From assembly GCA_947460615.1 (NCBI GenBank), contig CANHHG010000002.1:1-64000 (forward strand): a DNA stretch of 64,000 bases, written 5' to 3'. The position numbers were made by a program, and so were the translations under genes. The notes beneath the pieces are model-generated. The model was not told where the DNA came from. It searched no databases and saw only the letters and a list, made by a program, of their open reading frames with translations. Positions 24,286 to 33,388 of this stretch are shown here, one piece after another; position 1 is the first letter of the stretch; each line of letters starts with the position of its first letter. Source of the stretch: Bacteroidota bacterium. Lineage in GTDB: Bacteria > Bacteroidota > Bacteroidia > Flavobacteriales > Flavobacteriaceae.

Positions 24286-25968
24286 ATGAATAAGACAGTA
24301 AACATAAACTTAGGAGGATTCGTTTTTCATATTGATGAAGACGCATACCAAAAATTGACGAATTATTTTGAAGCTATAAAGCGCTCTTTGTCAAATACTT
24401 CAGGTCAAGAGGAAATCATTAAAGATATTGAAATTAGAATTGGCGAAATCATTTCAGAGAAACACACGAGTGATAAACAAGTGATCAGTTTACGAGAAGT
24501 TGAGGAAATTATTTCGATTATGGGACAACCCGAAGATTACAGAATTGAAGGTGACGAACCCATAAATGCTGAACCTATTTATAGCAATAATAAAATTAAC
24601 AAAAAACTATATCGCGATGAAGAAAATGCTGCGATTGGTGGAGTTCTTGCTGGTTTGGGTCATTATTTTGGTATTGACAAAGCAATATTAAGAGTAATTT
24701 TATTGATCATGGTTTTTGCATGGGGAACTGGAATTGTAGCCTATATAATATTGTGGATTGCAATGCCGGCAGCAAAAACAACCTCTGAAAAATTGGAAAT
24801 GCGGGGCGAAGCGGTTACTATTTCGAATATTGAAAAGAAAGTAAGAGAAGAGATTGAAACACTATCTGAGAAAATTAAATCAACTGATTTTGAGGGTGTT
24901 AAAAAAGGTCTGCAATCAAATGGGAATAAGCTAAAAGATTCATTTGGAGAGGTTTTAAGCTCTATTATAAACATTTTTGCAAAAGTAATTGGGACATTTA
25001 TGATATTAGCAAGTATTGCTATATTAGTTGTGTTTTTGATAGGTGTATTAGCTTTTGGAACGACCAATTTTGAAGGGTTTCCTTTCCATTCATTTATTGA
25101 ATTAGGAAATTTCACGGATTATCCAATTTGGTTTTTTGGAATGTTGTTCTATTTGGCAGTGAGTATTCCAAGTGTATTTGTATTATTATTAGGAATAAAA
25201 ATTATTGCTCCAACTAGTAAATCGATTGGTGCAATAGCCAAATATGTTTTATTAGCGATTTGGATTATTGCAATTGGAATTTTAATATCAATTGGGGTAA
25301 AACAAGCCTCAGAATATGCTTATGATGGAAGAGTTTATGAGAAACATACCATCAATTTGAATAAAAATGATACTCTGTATATAAAATTTAAGAACAACGA
25401 TTATTATTCAAAAGATATTAATGATTACCATGAATTTAAAGTTACTAAAGATTCATTGAGCCAAGACGTGGTGTATTCAAATAGTATTTCATTTCAAATT
25501 GATAAAACAGATGAATTAATACCTTATATAAAAATTAACAAAGAGGCTAAGGGAAATTCTTTTGAAAATGCAAAAAAGAGAGCTGAAAAAATTAAATATG
25601 GATTTAAAATAATTGGTAACCAATTGGTTTTAGATAACTATTTAATTACCAATTTGAAAGATCAATATAGAGATCAAAAAATAGAAATTAAATTATATTT
25701 ACCTAAGGGAACTTTATTTAAGGTCAATTCGAGTGTAAATAATTATGATTACTCAGACAACTCTTTTTTCAATCTACATACAAGTTCTGATAAATACGTA
25801 TATAATGTAAATGATTCTCAAGTTAAATGTTTGAATTGTCCATTAGACGAAAACGAATATGAAGATATTGAAAATGATACAACCGACCGAGTTGAAACTA
25901 CCACCGTTTCAGTAAAAGTGGGAGGGAAAGAAGTATTAGAAACAGTCACAAAAAAACCAATTAATTAA
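24286..25968 (+). CDS. PspC domain membrane protein
   Basis: A 560-residue protein. The N-terminal about 105 residues are a small cytoplasmic domain (NINLGGFVFHIDEDAY...). The PspC domain is at about 108-162 (KLYRDEENAAIGGVLAGLGHYFGIDK and a transmembrane segment ending WIAMP). Four to five more transmembrane segments follow (about 225-345), and a C-terminal extracytoplasmic region (about 350-560) is predicted beta-rich. PspC proteins act in membrane-stress responses. Second gene of the padR operon. The C-terminal part resembles the following GIN-domain protein in general style only. Confidence 0.88.
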   Translation: MNKTVNINLGGFVFHIDEDAYQKLTNYFEAIKRSLSNTSGQEEIIKDIEIRIGEIISEKHTSDKQVISLREVEEIISIMGQPEDYRIEGDEPINAEPIYSNNKINKKLYRDEENAAIGGVLAGLGHYFGIDKAILRVILLIMVFAWGTGIVAYIILWIAMPAAKTTSEKLEMRGEAVTISNIEKKVREEIETLSEKIKSTDFEGVKKGLQSNGNKLKDSFGEVLSSIINIFAKVIGTFMILASIAILVVFLIGVLAFGTTNFEGFPFHSFIELGNFTDYPIWFFGMLFYLAVSIPSVFVLLLGIKIIAPTSKSIGAIAKYVLLAIWIIAIGILISIGVKQASEYAYDGRVYEKHTINLNKNDTLYIKFKNNDYYSKDINDYHEFKVTKDSLSQDVVYSNSISFQIDKTDELIPYIKINKEAKGNSFENAKKRAEKIKYGFKIIGNQLVLDNYLITNLKDQYRDQKIEIKLYLPKGTLFKVNSSVNNYDYSDNSFFNLHTSSDKYVYNVNDSQVKCLNCPLDENEYEDIENDTTDRVETTTVSVKVGGKEVLETVTKKPIN

Positions 25969-26004
25969 AATACATTAGGTTAATTATTGCATAAGATTCT
26001 TAAT

Positions 26005-26040
26005 AAAAAAGCATTCAAATACTATTTGGATGCTTTTTTT
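26005..26040 (+). terminator. terminator after the PspC gene
   Basis: GCATTCAAAT and ATTTGGATGC pair (one G-T) around ACT, with six A before and eight T after. It separates the padR-pspC transcript from the GIN-domain gene, although some read-through is likely since these genes usually go together. Confidence 0.82.
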
Positions 26041-26074
26041 TTCTATTTTTGATGAAATTAATTATTTATAAAAA

Positions 26075-26911
26075 ATGAAAAAATTAGCATTATTATTTAT
26101 TGCCGTTTTAATAACTGGATTTTCTTATGGCCAAAAAAGAGAAAAAGTAAAAGGATCAAAAAATGTAACTATTGAGAAAAAAGAAATAGGGAATTTTGAA
26201 AATTTAGAGATTGAAGACAACCTTGATGTACTTCTCATTAAAAGTGATAAATGTTCTATAGAAATTGAGGCTGATGATAATTTGCATAATGAGATAAATA
26301 TCAATTCTAATGGAAATACCCTTCGATTAACTACATCAAAAGAGGTAAGTGGATTTAAAAAATTTTTAGTAAAAGTTTTTTATAATAATGATTTTAAGTT
26401 ATTGCTTGCAAAACATGAATCAATAATTACTGCTACTTCTGAAATTGAATTAGATAACTTTACAGTTAAAAGTTTTGATTTTTCTAAAATTTTCATGAAT
26501 GGAAAAATTAAAACATTCACCATAATGCAAAATGACAAATCCAAATCGGAATTGAACTTAAAAGCAGAAATGGCAACAATAGAACTAAGTAAAAATGCTC
26601 AATTAAAAGCATTAATAAGTTCAACACAATTAAAGGTTGACCTTTATCAAAAATCAAGTGCTGTAGTTGAAGGAGATGTTGCTGAATTAAAATTAAGACT
26701 AGATAATAGTTCAGAATTTACCGGAATGAATTTAATTACAAAAACGGCAGAACTTATAGCTGAGGCTAATTCCACAACTAAAATTAATGTTATCACAAAT
26801 GCTACTATAGAAGCTTCAGGAAAATCAGAAATTCAGTTTTATGGTGATGCAAAAATAGAACTTAAGAAGTTTACGGAAAATACAGTTATCATGAAAAAGA
26901 CTTTAAAATAA
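26075..26911 (+). CDS. GIN domain (DUF2807) exported protein
   Basis: A 278-residue protein with a signal peptide (1-19, ending FSYGQ). The mature part is a repetitive beta-rich fold typical of the GIN/DUF2807 domain: IEIEADDNLHNEI (near residue 67) matches the head-group of the family, followed by many short strands with alternating polar residues. Such proteins are envelope or surface components of unknown function, often next to PspC. It has its own terminator at both ends. Confidence 0.8.
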   Translation: MKKLALLFIAVLITGFSYGQKREKVKGSKNVTIEKKEIGNFENLEIEDNLDVLLIKSDKCSIEIEADDNLHNEININSNGNTLRLTTSKEVSGFKKFLVKVFYNNDFKLLLAKHESIITATSEIELDNFTVKSFDFSKIFMNGKIKTFTIMQNDKSKSELNLKAEMATIELSKNAQLKALISSTQLKVDLYQKSSAVVEGDVAELKLRLDNSSEFTGMNLITKTAELIAEANSTTKINVITNATIEASGKSEIQFYGDAKIELKKFTENTVIMKKTLK

Positions 26912-26931
26912 GTTTTCAAATAGACCAAAAT

Positions 26932-26963
26932 AAAAAATCCAAACGTAAAGTTTGGATTTTTTT
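26932..26963. terminator. bidirectional terminator between the GIN gene and trxB
   Basis: AAAAAATCCAAAC and GTTTGGATTTTTT pair perfectly around GTAAA and can stop both convergent transcripts. Confidence 0.9.
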
Positions 26964-26985
26964 ATATCATTAAATTAACTATTTC

Positions 26986-27933
26986 CTATTCTTTCGCAGC
27001 AATGTATCTTTCAGCATCTAAAGCTGCCATACATCCTGTTCCTGCAGCTGTAATTGCTTGACGATAAACATGATCGGCAGCATCACCAGCAACGAATACA
27101 CCAGCAATATTTGTTTTAGATGTACCTGGAGTGTTAATAATATATCCAGTTTCATCTAAATTAAGAAAATCTTTAAAAATATCTGTATTTGGTTTGTGAC
27201 CAATAGCAACGAAGAAACCGGTAGCAGGAATGTCAAAAATCTCACCTGAGGTTTTATTTTTAGCTTTAACTGCTGAAACTACTTGACCGTCACCTAGAAC
27301 TTCAATAGTATCATGATTCATTAGAATTTTAATATTCTCGGTTTTACGAACTCGCTCTTCCATAATTTTAGAAGCTCTGAAGGACTCACTTCTAACTAAC
27401 ATCGTTACTTTAGTACATAATTTTGACAAATAATGCGCTTCTTCACAGGCGGAATCCCCTGCCCCAACAATTACTACTTCTTGATTTCTGTAGAAAAAAC
27501 CATCACATACAGCACAAGCAGAAACACCACCGCCGGTTTGTAAATAGTGTTGCTCAGAAGGTAAACCCAAATATTTAGCAGTAGCTCCTGTTGAAATTAT
27601 AACCGTTTCACAATGCAACTCTTTGGTATCATTAATCCAGACTTTATGTATATCTCCAGAAAAATCAACTTTTGTAGCCCAACCATCTCTAACATCTGTG
27701 CCAAATCTTTGAGCTTGTTGTTGCAATTGAATCATCATTTCAGGTCCAGTCACTCCATCTACATATCCAGGGAAATTTTCAACTTCATTAGTAGTGGTTA
27801 ATTGACCCCCAGGTTGCGTTCCTTGATATAAAACTGGATTCATATTAGCTCTTGCAGCATAAATTGCAGCTGTATAACCAGCAGGTCCAGAACCAATAAT
27901 TAGACATTTAATATTTTCAACCGTATTTGACAT
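26986..27933 (-). CDS. trxB: thioredoxin reductase
   Basis: A 315-residue flavoenzyme that reduces thioredoxin with NADPH. FAD-binding GSGPAGYTAAIYAAR lies near the N-terminus, the redox pair is Cys140 and Cys143 in CAVCDG, NADPH-binding VGAGDSACEEA follows, and the C-terminal FAD element is VFVAGDAAD. Length and layout match the low-molecular-weight bacterial type. It appears monocistronic, with a TACCTTTG box upstream. Confidence 0.96.
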   Translation of the reverse strand: MSNTVENIKCLIIGSGPAGYTAAIYAARANMNPVLYQGTQPGGQLTTTNEVENFPGYVDGVTGPEMMIQLQQQAQRFGTDVRDGWATKVDFSGDIHKVWINDTKELHCETVIISTGATAKYLGLPSEQHYLQTGGGVSACAVCDGFFYRNQEVVIVGAGDSACEEAHYLSKLCTKVTMLVRSESFRASKIMEERVRKTENIKILMNHDTIEVLGDGQVVSAVKAKNKTSGEIFDIPATGFFVAIGHKPNTDIFKDFLNLDETGYIINTPGTSKTNIAGVFVAGDAADHVYRQAITAAGTGCMAALDAERYIAAKE

Positions 27934-27958
27934 CTTAATTTTATTTTATTAATAACCA

Positions 27959-27966
27959 CAAAGGTA
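27959..27966 (-). promoter_or_regulatory. -7 box of the trxB promoter
   Basis: TACCTTTG on the minus strand, 25 bases before the ATG. No TTG at normal distance. Confidence 0.45.
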
Positions 27967-28046
27967 AGTTATATTTGAAATAATTAAAATAAAAACAGAC
28001 GACTTATTTCAATAGATTATAAATATTTTTCTAATTTATAATTCAG

Positions 28047-28076
28047 TTGTATAAATGAAAAATAGTTATATATTTG
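28047..28076 (+). promoter_or_regulatory. Bacteroidota-type promoter of tRNA-Pro
   Basis: TTG (28047-28049), 19-base spacer, TATATTTG (28069-28076): an exact match, ending 11 bases before the first base of the mature tRNA. A useful local reference for what a strong promoter looks like in this genome. Confidence 0.8.
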
Positions 28077-28087
28077 CACACTGAATT

Positions 28088-28162
28088 CGGGGTGTAGCGT
28101 AGCTCGGTTATCGCGCCTGCTTTGGGAGCAGGAGGCCGCAGGTTCGAATCCTGCCACCCCGA
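28088..28162 (+). tRNA. tRNA-Pro (anticodon TGG)
   Basis: A 75-base cloverleaf: acceptor CGGGGTG pairs with CACCCCG, the D stem is GCG/CGC, anticodon stem CCTGC/GCAGG encloses TTTGGGA with anticodon TGG, and T stem GCAGG/CCTGC encloses TTCGAAT. The discriminator is A. C1-G72 and anticodon TGG fit proline (reads CCA). CCA is not encoded and must be added. It has its own promoter and terminator. Confidence 0.96.
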
Positions 28163-28163
28163 C

Positions 28164-28198
28164 AAAAAAAAGCTGGACCATATTGTTCAGCTTTTTTT
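28164..28198 (+). terminator. terminator of tRNA-Pro
   Basis: AGCTGGAC and GTTCAGCT pair (one G-T) between runs of A and T right after the tRNA. The following 220 bases up to the LytTR gene hold nothing I recognise beyond a near-match TAAATTCG before that gene. Confidence 0.82.
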
Positions 28199-28418
28199 AT
28201 TTTATTTCTATCCTTACTTTAATGCTCCATCAGTAACAATTTTTTTCATAAATTAAATTAATTTTTGAAGTAGACCTTGATGATTTACAATAAAAATCCC
28301 AATGTTAAAAATTAAAAAAAATGTCAAAAAAAGGGTTGTAAACAAACGTTAAATAATCAAACCCGTACGTAAACTAAATATTATATAATTTATATAAAAA
28401 ATAGTATAAATTCGTAAT

Positions 28419-29177
28419 ATGAATAAAATTATTATTATTGATGACTCCTCTACTTCAAGAATAACATTGGAAAAATTTTTGACAAAAAATTTTTCTGAAA
28501 ATTTCGAAATTGTAGGAATTTGTGAAGATGTAGAATCTGCAAAAAAAGCAATTAGAGCTAAAAAACCTGATTTAGTTTTTTTAGATATCGAAATGCCAAA
28601 TAAAAATGGTTTCGAATTATTGAAAGAAATAAAAGTTATTAAATTTGAGGTAATATTCACAACCGCACATACAGATTACGCTATTAAAGCTATTAAAGCT
28701 AATGCATTGGATTATTTGATTAAACCTATTAACTTGAAAGATCTAACCATTGCATTACGAAGATATGAAAATAAAAAAATTTTAAAAGACAATAAAGATA
28801 CTAAAGTAATTATAGCAAAAACAGGAAATGAATTAATTAAAAAAATTGCATTTTCCACCGACACCGGTTACGAATTTATTAATATTAATTCAATATTGTT
28901 TTGTGAAGCAAATAGTAACTATTGTCGAATTTTCTGCGCTGATGGTCGAGAAATACTTTTAGCAAAAACGTTAAAAAATATAGAAGAACAACTAGTGGCA
29001 ACCAATTTATTCCATAGAATTCATAAATCGTACTTAGTTAATTTAAACTACATATTAAGGTTAAATAAATCAGGATCATTAGAAGTAGAACTTCAAAACG
29101 GAATTAAATTGCCTGTTTCATTTAGGCAAAAAGATAAATTCCTTAATGCATTTAAGGAGAATGTTGAAAAAAAATAG
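28419..29177 (+). CDS. LytTR family response regulator
   Basis: A 252-residue response regulator. The receiver domain (1-125) has phosphoacceptor Asp56 (LVFLDIEMP) and the KP pair in YLIKPIN. The LytTR DNA-binding domain (about 140-248) has CEANSNYCRIF, KTLKNIEEQL and HRIHKSYLVNLNYI, the family's DNA-contact strands. No histidine kinase of the LytS/YehU type is adjacent, so its partner is elsewhere. It follows tRNA-Pro and ends at a perfect palindromic terminator. Its targets are unknown. Confidence 0.93.
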   Translation: MNKIIIIDDSSTSRITLEKFLTKNFSENFEIVGICEDVESAKKAIRAKKPDLVFLDIEMPNKNGFELLKEIKVIKFEVIFTTAHTDYAIKAIKANALDYLIKPINLKDLTIALRRYENKKILKDNKDTKVIIAKTGNELIKKIAFSTDTGYEFININSILFCEANSNYCRIFCADGREILLAKTLKNIEEQLVATNLFHRIHKSYLVNLNYILRLNKSGSLEVELQNGIKLPVSFRQKDKFLNAFKENVEKK

Positions 29178-29194
29178 GTTGGTTGGTTACAAAT

Positions 29195-29224
29195 AAAAAA
29201 GCCTCGCAATTGCGAGGCTTTTTT
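29195..29224. terminator. perfect palindromic terminator between the LytTR gene and secDF
   Basis: GCCTCGCAATTGCGAGGC with six A before and six T after is a 30-base perfect palindrome, able to stop transcription from both convergent genes. Confidence 0.93.
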
Positions 29225-29242
29225 ATTATTTAGCAAAGTACT

Positions 29243-32212
29243 TTAAGAATTGTGCTCTTGCTCAATTCTTTTGTGTTCTGCATCTGAGATTGTATCTACT
29301 AACACTGGGGTTGCAATAAATAATGATGAATAAGTACCTACAACTATTCCTATTAACATTGCGAAGATAAATCCTCTGATTGACTCCCCACCAAAAATAA
29401 ACATGATTAACAATACAAGTATCATTGTTAATGATGTGTTGATTGTTCGTGACATAGTTGAATTAATAGATTGATTTACAATAGAATTGAAATTACCTTT
29501 CGCTTTACCTCCTAAGTATTCACGAACTCTATCAAATACAATTACGGTATCATTCATAGAATAACCAATAACCGTCAATATTGCAGCGATAAAATGTTGG
29601 TCAATTTCCATTCCAAATGGCATGTATTTCCACAATAAAGAATAAATTCCTAGTACAAAAATAACATCATGCGCAACAGCTGCAAGTGCTCCAAGTGAAT
29701 ATTGCCATTTTCTGAAACTTACCACAAGGTATAAACCAACAATTAACATTGCTCCAATAACAGCCCAATAAGAATTAGTTTTAATATCATCAGCAACAGT
29801 TGGTCCAACTTTTGAAGCTTGAAGAATACCTAATTTTTTACCATCATAACTATTAACGAATTTATCATAAGTCATTGTAGCATCAAAATGCTTTTTCAAG
29901 TTTTCAAAAAGAATTTTATTAACTGCTTGATCAGCTTCTGTTCCTGCTTCCGCTACTTTATATTTTGTAGTAATTTTTAATTGGTTGTCTTTACCAAAAA
30001 TTTTAGCTTCCGCACTACCATCAAATACTTTAACTAAATCTTGTTTCACTTCTTCAGCAGAAACTGGTTTTTCAAAACGTACTTGGAATGTTCTTCCTCC
30101 AACAAAATCTACCCCTTGGTTCAAACCGTTGGTAGAAAGTGAAATAATACTTACTACTACTACTACGCTTGAAAATATATAAGTGAATTTTTTTACACCT
30201 AAGAAATCAAAGTGGAAATTAGTAAAGAAGTTTTTAGAAAAACCTGTTACAAAAGTTAATTTGTTTCCTTTATTAATACTCCAATCTAATAATATTCTAG
30301 TAATGAAAATTGAAGTAAACAATGATGTTGCTATACCTATTAATAGTGTAGTAGCAAAACCTTGAATAGGACCCGTTCCAAAAATTAATAACACGGCACC
30401 TGTTAAAACGTGAGTTACATTCGCATCAACAATTGAACGCATTGCTCCTTTCCAACCGAATGAAGCTTTAACAGCATCATCAATAGTTTTGCCAGCACGA
30501 AGTTCTTCTTTTGCACGTTCGTAAATAATAATATTCGCATCTACCGCAGTACCCATGGTTAAAACGATACCTGCAATTCCAGGAAGTGTCAATACAGCTC
30601 CTAAACTTGCCAAAATACCGAATAAGAACAATAAGTTAATTGCTAAAGCGATGTTCGCATAAAATCCAGATTTACCATAGTAAATCATCATCCAAAGAGA
30701 TACAATTAACAAACCAATAATAGCAGAATTAGTTCCATTATCAATCGCCTCCTGACCTAAAGACGGACCTACCACTTCTGATTGAACAATTTCTGCGGCA
30801 GCTGGTAATTTACCTGCTCTTAATACGTTAGCTAAATCTTTAGTTTCAGTGATATCAAATGTTCCTGAAATTTCAGATCTTCCGCCTGAAATTGGTCCGC
30901 TTGAAACCCCTGGCGCAGAATAAACTACATCATCTAATACTATTGCAATATTACTTTTTTGTGTATACGCTCTTCCTGTTAATTCCTCCCAAGCTTTAGC
31001 TCCTTGTCCACTCATTTGCATAGTAACAGATGGCTTTCCTAATTGATCAAAAGAATCTTTGGCATCAGTAACTACTCCACCGCTCATAGCAGCTTGATTA
31101 TCTCTATTACCTTTTAAAGCATATAATTCAACTGTTTCGGTTGCTTTTTTTGTTTTTTCATCAACGATTGATGTAGGCTTACCCCAAACAAATTTCGCAT
31201 AACGCTTATCAGCAGGTAATAATATTCTAATATCCTGACGTTTAAAATAACCATTAATTGCAGCTGTATCTTTAGGCTCAACTACTCCCAAAATTGGACC
31301 ACCTCCACCAGGTAAAAATCTTTTCAATAATGGACCTAAATCTTTTTTATCCGATACAGTATCTTTTGCTTTATCAGTCAATAAAGTATCAATTCCTGTT
31401 TTTGCAGTTTCTTTAACTTCAACAGCACCTTTCTCAGTTATTTTCAAGGTGTTGTTAGCTGCCATTAAGAAATTACTTAATTCGTCCACTTTATAGGTTT
31501 CCCAAAACTGTAATTGTGCCGTACTTGATAATATTTTTTTAATACGATCTACATCTTTTGCCCCCGGAAGTTCAACTAAGATTCTTCCTGATTCACCTAA
31601 TTTTTGGATATTTGGTTGAGTAACTCCGAATTTATCGATACGCTTTCTTAATACTTCAAAAGCACTTTCGATTGACTCATCAACTTTTCTTCTTATTACT
31701 TTTTTAACCTCATCATCTGTTTTTTTGAAGTTCACTTCATCACCTAATATTTTGTTTGCAAAAATATCTGGAGAGGATAATTTTATTTTTCCATTAGCAG
31801 CTTTTTCAAATTCAGCAAAAAACACATCTAAATAATCTTGATTTCCTTGTCTGTTTTTTGATGCTTCAGCTAAAGCTTGATTGAAAATTGGATTTTTAGA
31901 ATTATTAGATAATCCTTTAATAATGTCTTTAACAGAAATTTGAAGTTGTACATTTATACCACCCTCTAAGTCTAATCCTTTGTTGATTTTTTTGTCTTTT
32001 ACTTCATTGTAAGTAAAATCTGTAAATCCAAGATTAAATACTTTCTCTTTTCCAATTGAATCTAAATATTTTAATTCTTTATCAGAATTACCATTAGCAT
32101 AGGTTTTGGCATCACTTTCTATTTTTTGTGAAATAAAAGTGAATGAAAGTTGGTAAATGCTCACCAATGCAAATAAAATTGCGAAAAATTTAATAAGTCC
32201 TCTATTCTGCAT
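29243..32212 (-). CDS. secDF: protein translocase subunit SecDF (fused)
   Basis: A 989-residue fusion of SecD and SecF, the proton-driven membrane proteins that pull secreted proteins through SecYEG. The SecD part (about 1-650) starts with a transmembrane segment and a large periplasmic region (GLDLEGGINVQLQ, GVTQPNIQKLGESGRILVEL), then five membrane segments containing TMGTAVDANIIIYERAKEE. The SecF part (about 665-980) has GVDFVGGRTFQVRF and a second membrane bundle with SMNDTVIVFDRVRE. The fused form is common in Bacteroidota. Monocistronic; a terminator lies after the stop. Confidence 0.96.
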   Translation of the reverse strand: MQNRGLIKFFAILFALVSIYQLSFTFISQKIESDAKTYANGNSDKELKYLDSIGKEKVFNLGFTDFTYNEVKDKKINKGLDLEGGINVQLQISVKDIIKGLSNNSKNPIFNQALAEASKNRQGNQDYLDVFFAEFEKAANGKIKLSSPDIFANKILGDEVNFKKTDDEVKKVIRRKVDESIESAFEVLRKRIDKFGVTQPNIQKLGESGRILVELPGAKDVDRIKKILSSTAQLQFWETYKVDELSNFLMAANNTLKITEKGAVEVKETAKTGIDTLLTDKAKDTVSDKKDLGPLLKRFLPGGGGPILGVVEPKDTAAINGYFKRQDIRILLPADKRYAKFVWGKPTSIVDEKTKKATETVELYALKGNRDNQAAMSGGVVTDAKDSFDQLGKPSVTMQMSGQGAKAWEELTGRAYTQKSNIAIVLDDVVYSAPGVSSGPISGGRSEISGTFDITETKDLANVLRAGKLPAAAEIVQSEVVGPSLGQEAIDNGTNSAIIGLLIVSLWMMIYYGKSGFYANIALAINLLFLFGILASLGAVLTLPGIAGIVLTMGTAVDANIIIYERAKEELRAGKTIDDAVKASFGWKGAMRSIVDANVTHVLTGAVLLIFGTGPIQGFATTLLIGIATSLFTSIFITRILLDWSINKGNKLTFVTGFSKNFFTNFHFDFLGVKKFTYIFSSVVVVVSIISLSTNGLNQGVDFVGGRTFQVRFEKPVSAEEVKQDLVKVFDGSAEAKIFGKDNQLKITTKYKVAEAGTEADQAVNKILFENLKKHFDATMTYDKFVNSYDGKKLGILQASKVGPTVADDIKTNSYWAVIGAMLIVGLYLVVSFRKWQYSLGALAAVAHDVIFVLGIYSLLWKYMPFGMEIDQHFIAAILTVIGYSMNDTVIVFDRVREYLGGKAKGNFNSIVNQSINSTMSRTINTSLTMILVLLIMFIFGGESIRGFIFAMLIGIVVGTYSSLFIATPVLVDTISDAEHKRIEQEHNS

Positions 32213-32386
32213 TATTACTATAGTTAATTAATTTTTATTCTATTATTATTTGTAAAATTGTTAAAAATAAACAAAGTTCTAAGTATTTTAAATAAAATAC
32301 AATTTCTTTATCTAATTTTAATATTTTTTAGCTGACAAATATATAATTCTCCAAGAGATTAACCAATTTATTTAATGATTAATATC

Positions 32387-32412
32387 AAAAAAGACTGCAT
32401 TTTTGCAGTCTT
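32387..32412 (-). terminator. terminator of the gyrB-mdh operon
   Basis: AAGACTGCA and TGCAGTCTT pair perfectly around TTTT; on the minus strand it is followed by a T run. It lies about 20 bases after the mdh stop. Confidence 0.85.
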
Positions 32413-32433
32413 CTTTAAAAGTAGATTTATTAT

Positions 32434-33369
32434 TTAAGCTAAAACTGATTTTAAATCTGCATTCATATTACGAACTGCATCTGCACTTTTAGCAAATAAC
32501 GCTTTTTCTGCCTCATTCAATTTTATTTCTAAAATTTCTTCAACACCATTTTTCCCAATGATACATGGAACTCCAATACAAATGTCGTTTTGACCATATT
32601 CCCCTTCTAAAAACACGGAACATGCAATCATTTTTCTTTGATTATTTAATATTGAATCGACTAGATAAGCCACAGAAGCTCCTGGCGCATACCAAGCCGA
32701 TGTTCCTAGTAGACCCGTTAATGTTGCTCCGCCAACCATGGTTGCTGCCGCTACTTTCTCTAACTCTTCAGATGACAAGAATTCAGAAACTGGAATACCA
32801 TTATAAGAAGCCAATCTAGTTAAAGGAATCATTGTAGTGTCCCCGTGACCACCTATTACCATGGCAGAAATATCATTTGAAGGAGTTGCTAAAGCATCTG
32901 CTAAATAATATCTAAAACGAGAACTATCTAAAGCACCACCCATTCCAATTATTCTGTTTTTTGGCAAACCAGTCGCTTTTAAAGCTAAATAAGTCATGGT
33001 GTCCATAGGATTTGAAACTACTACGACAATTGTATTTGGAGAGAATTTTAAAACATTTTCTACTACTGTTTTTACAATCCCAGCATTAATACCAATTAAT
33101 TCTTCGCGTGTCATTCCAGGTTTTCTTGGTATCCCTGAAGTTATAACTACCACATCACTGTTTGCTGTTTTTGAGTAATCATTTGTAACTCCAGAAACTC
33201 TAGTATTAAAACCCGTATTGGTAGCACATTGCATGATATCCATAGCTTTACCTTCAGCAAAACCTTCTTTGATATCTAATAATACTACTTCACTAGCAAT
33301 CCCTCTGTATGAAATTGCGTCTGCACAAGATGCTCCCACATTCCCTGCTCCTACTATTGTAACTTTCAT
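32434..33369 (-). CDS. mdh: malate dehydrogenase
   Basis: A 311-residue NAD-dependent enzyme that interconverts malate and oxaloacetate in the citric acid cycle. The start is the ATG at 33369 (MKVTIVGAG); an in-frame TTG 14 codons upstream lies inside the previous gene. NAD-binding GAGNVG is near residue 8, the catalytic and substrate Arg are in PRKPGMTREE, and the catalytic His is in VIGGHGDTTMIPLTR. It is of the LDH-like malate dehydrogenase type. It follows the outer-membrane protein gene with a 19-base gap, third in the gyrB operon. Confidence 0.95.
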   Translation of the reverse strand: MKVTIVGAGNVGASCADAISYRGIASEVVLLDIKEGFAEGKAMDIMQCATNTGFNTRVSGVTNDYSKTANSDVVVITSGIPRKPGMTREELIGINAGIVKTVVENVLKFSPNTIVVVVSNPMDTMTYLALKATGLPKNRIIGMGGALDSSRFRYYLADALATPSNDISAMVIGGHGDTTMIPLTRLASYNGIPVSEFLSSEELEKVAAATMVGGATLTGLLGTSAWYAPGASVAYLVDSILNNQRKMIACSVFLEGEYGQNDICIGVPCIIGKNGVEEILEIKLNEAEKALFAKSADAVRNMNADLKSVLA

Positions 33370-33388
33370 TTTTATTGTTTTATGTTTA

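Noticed and set aside
28199-28418. Possible small gene between tRNA-Pro and the LytTR gene
   Set aside because: No open frame with a plausible start and no stable hairpin beyond the tRNA terminator.
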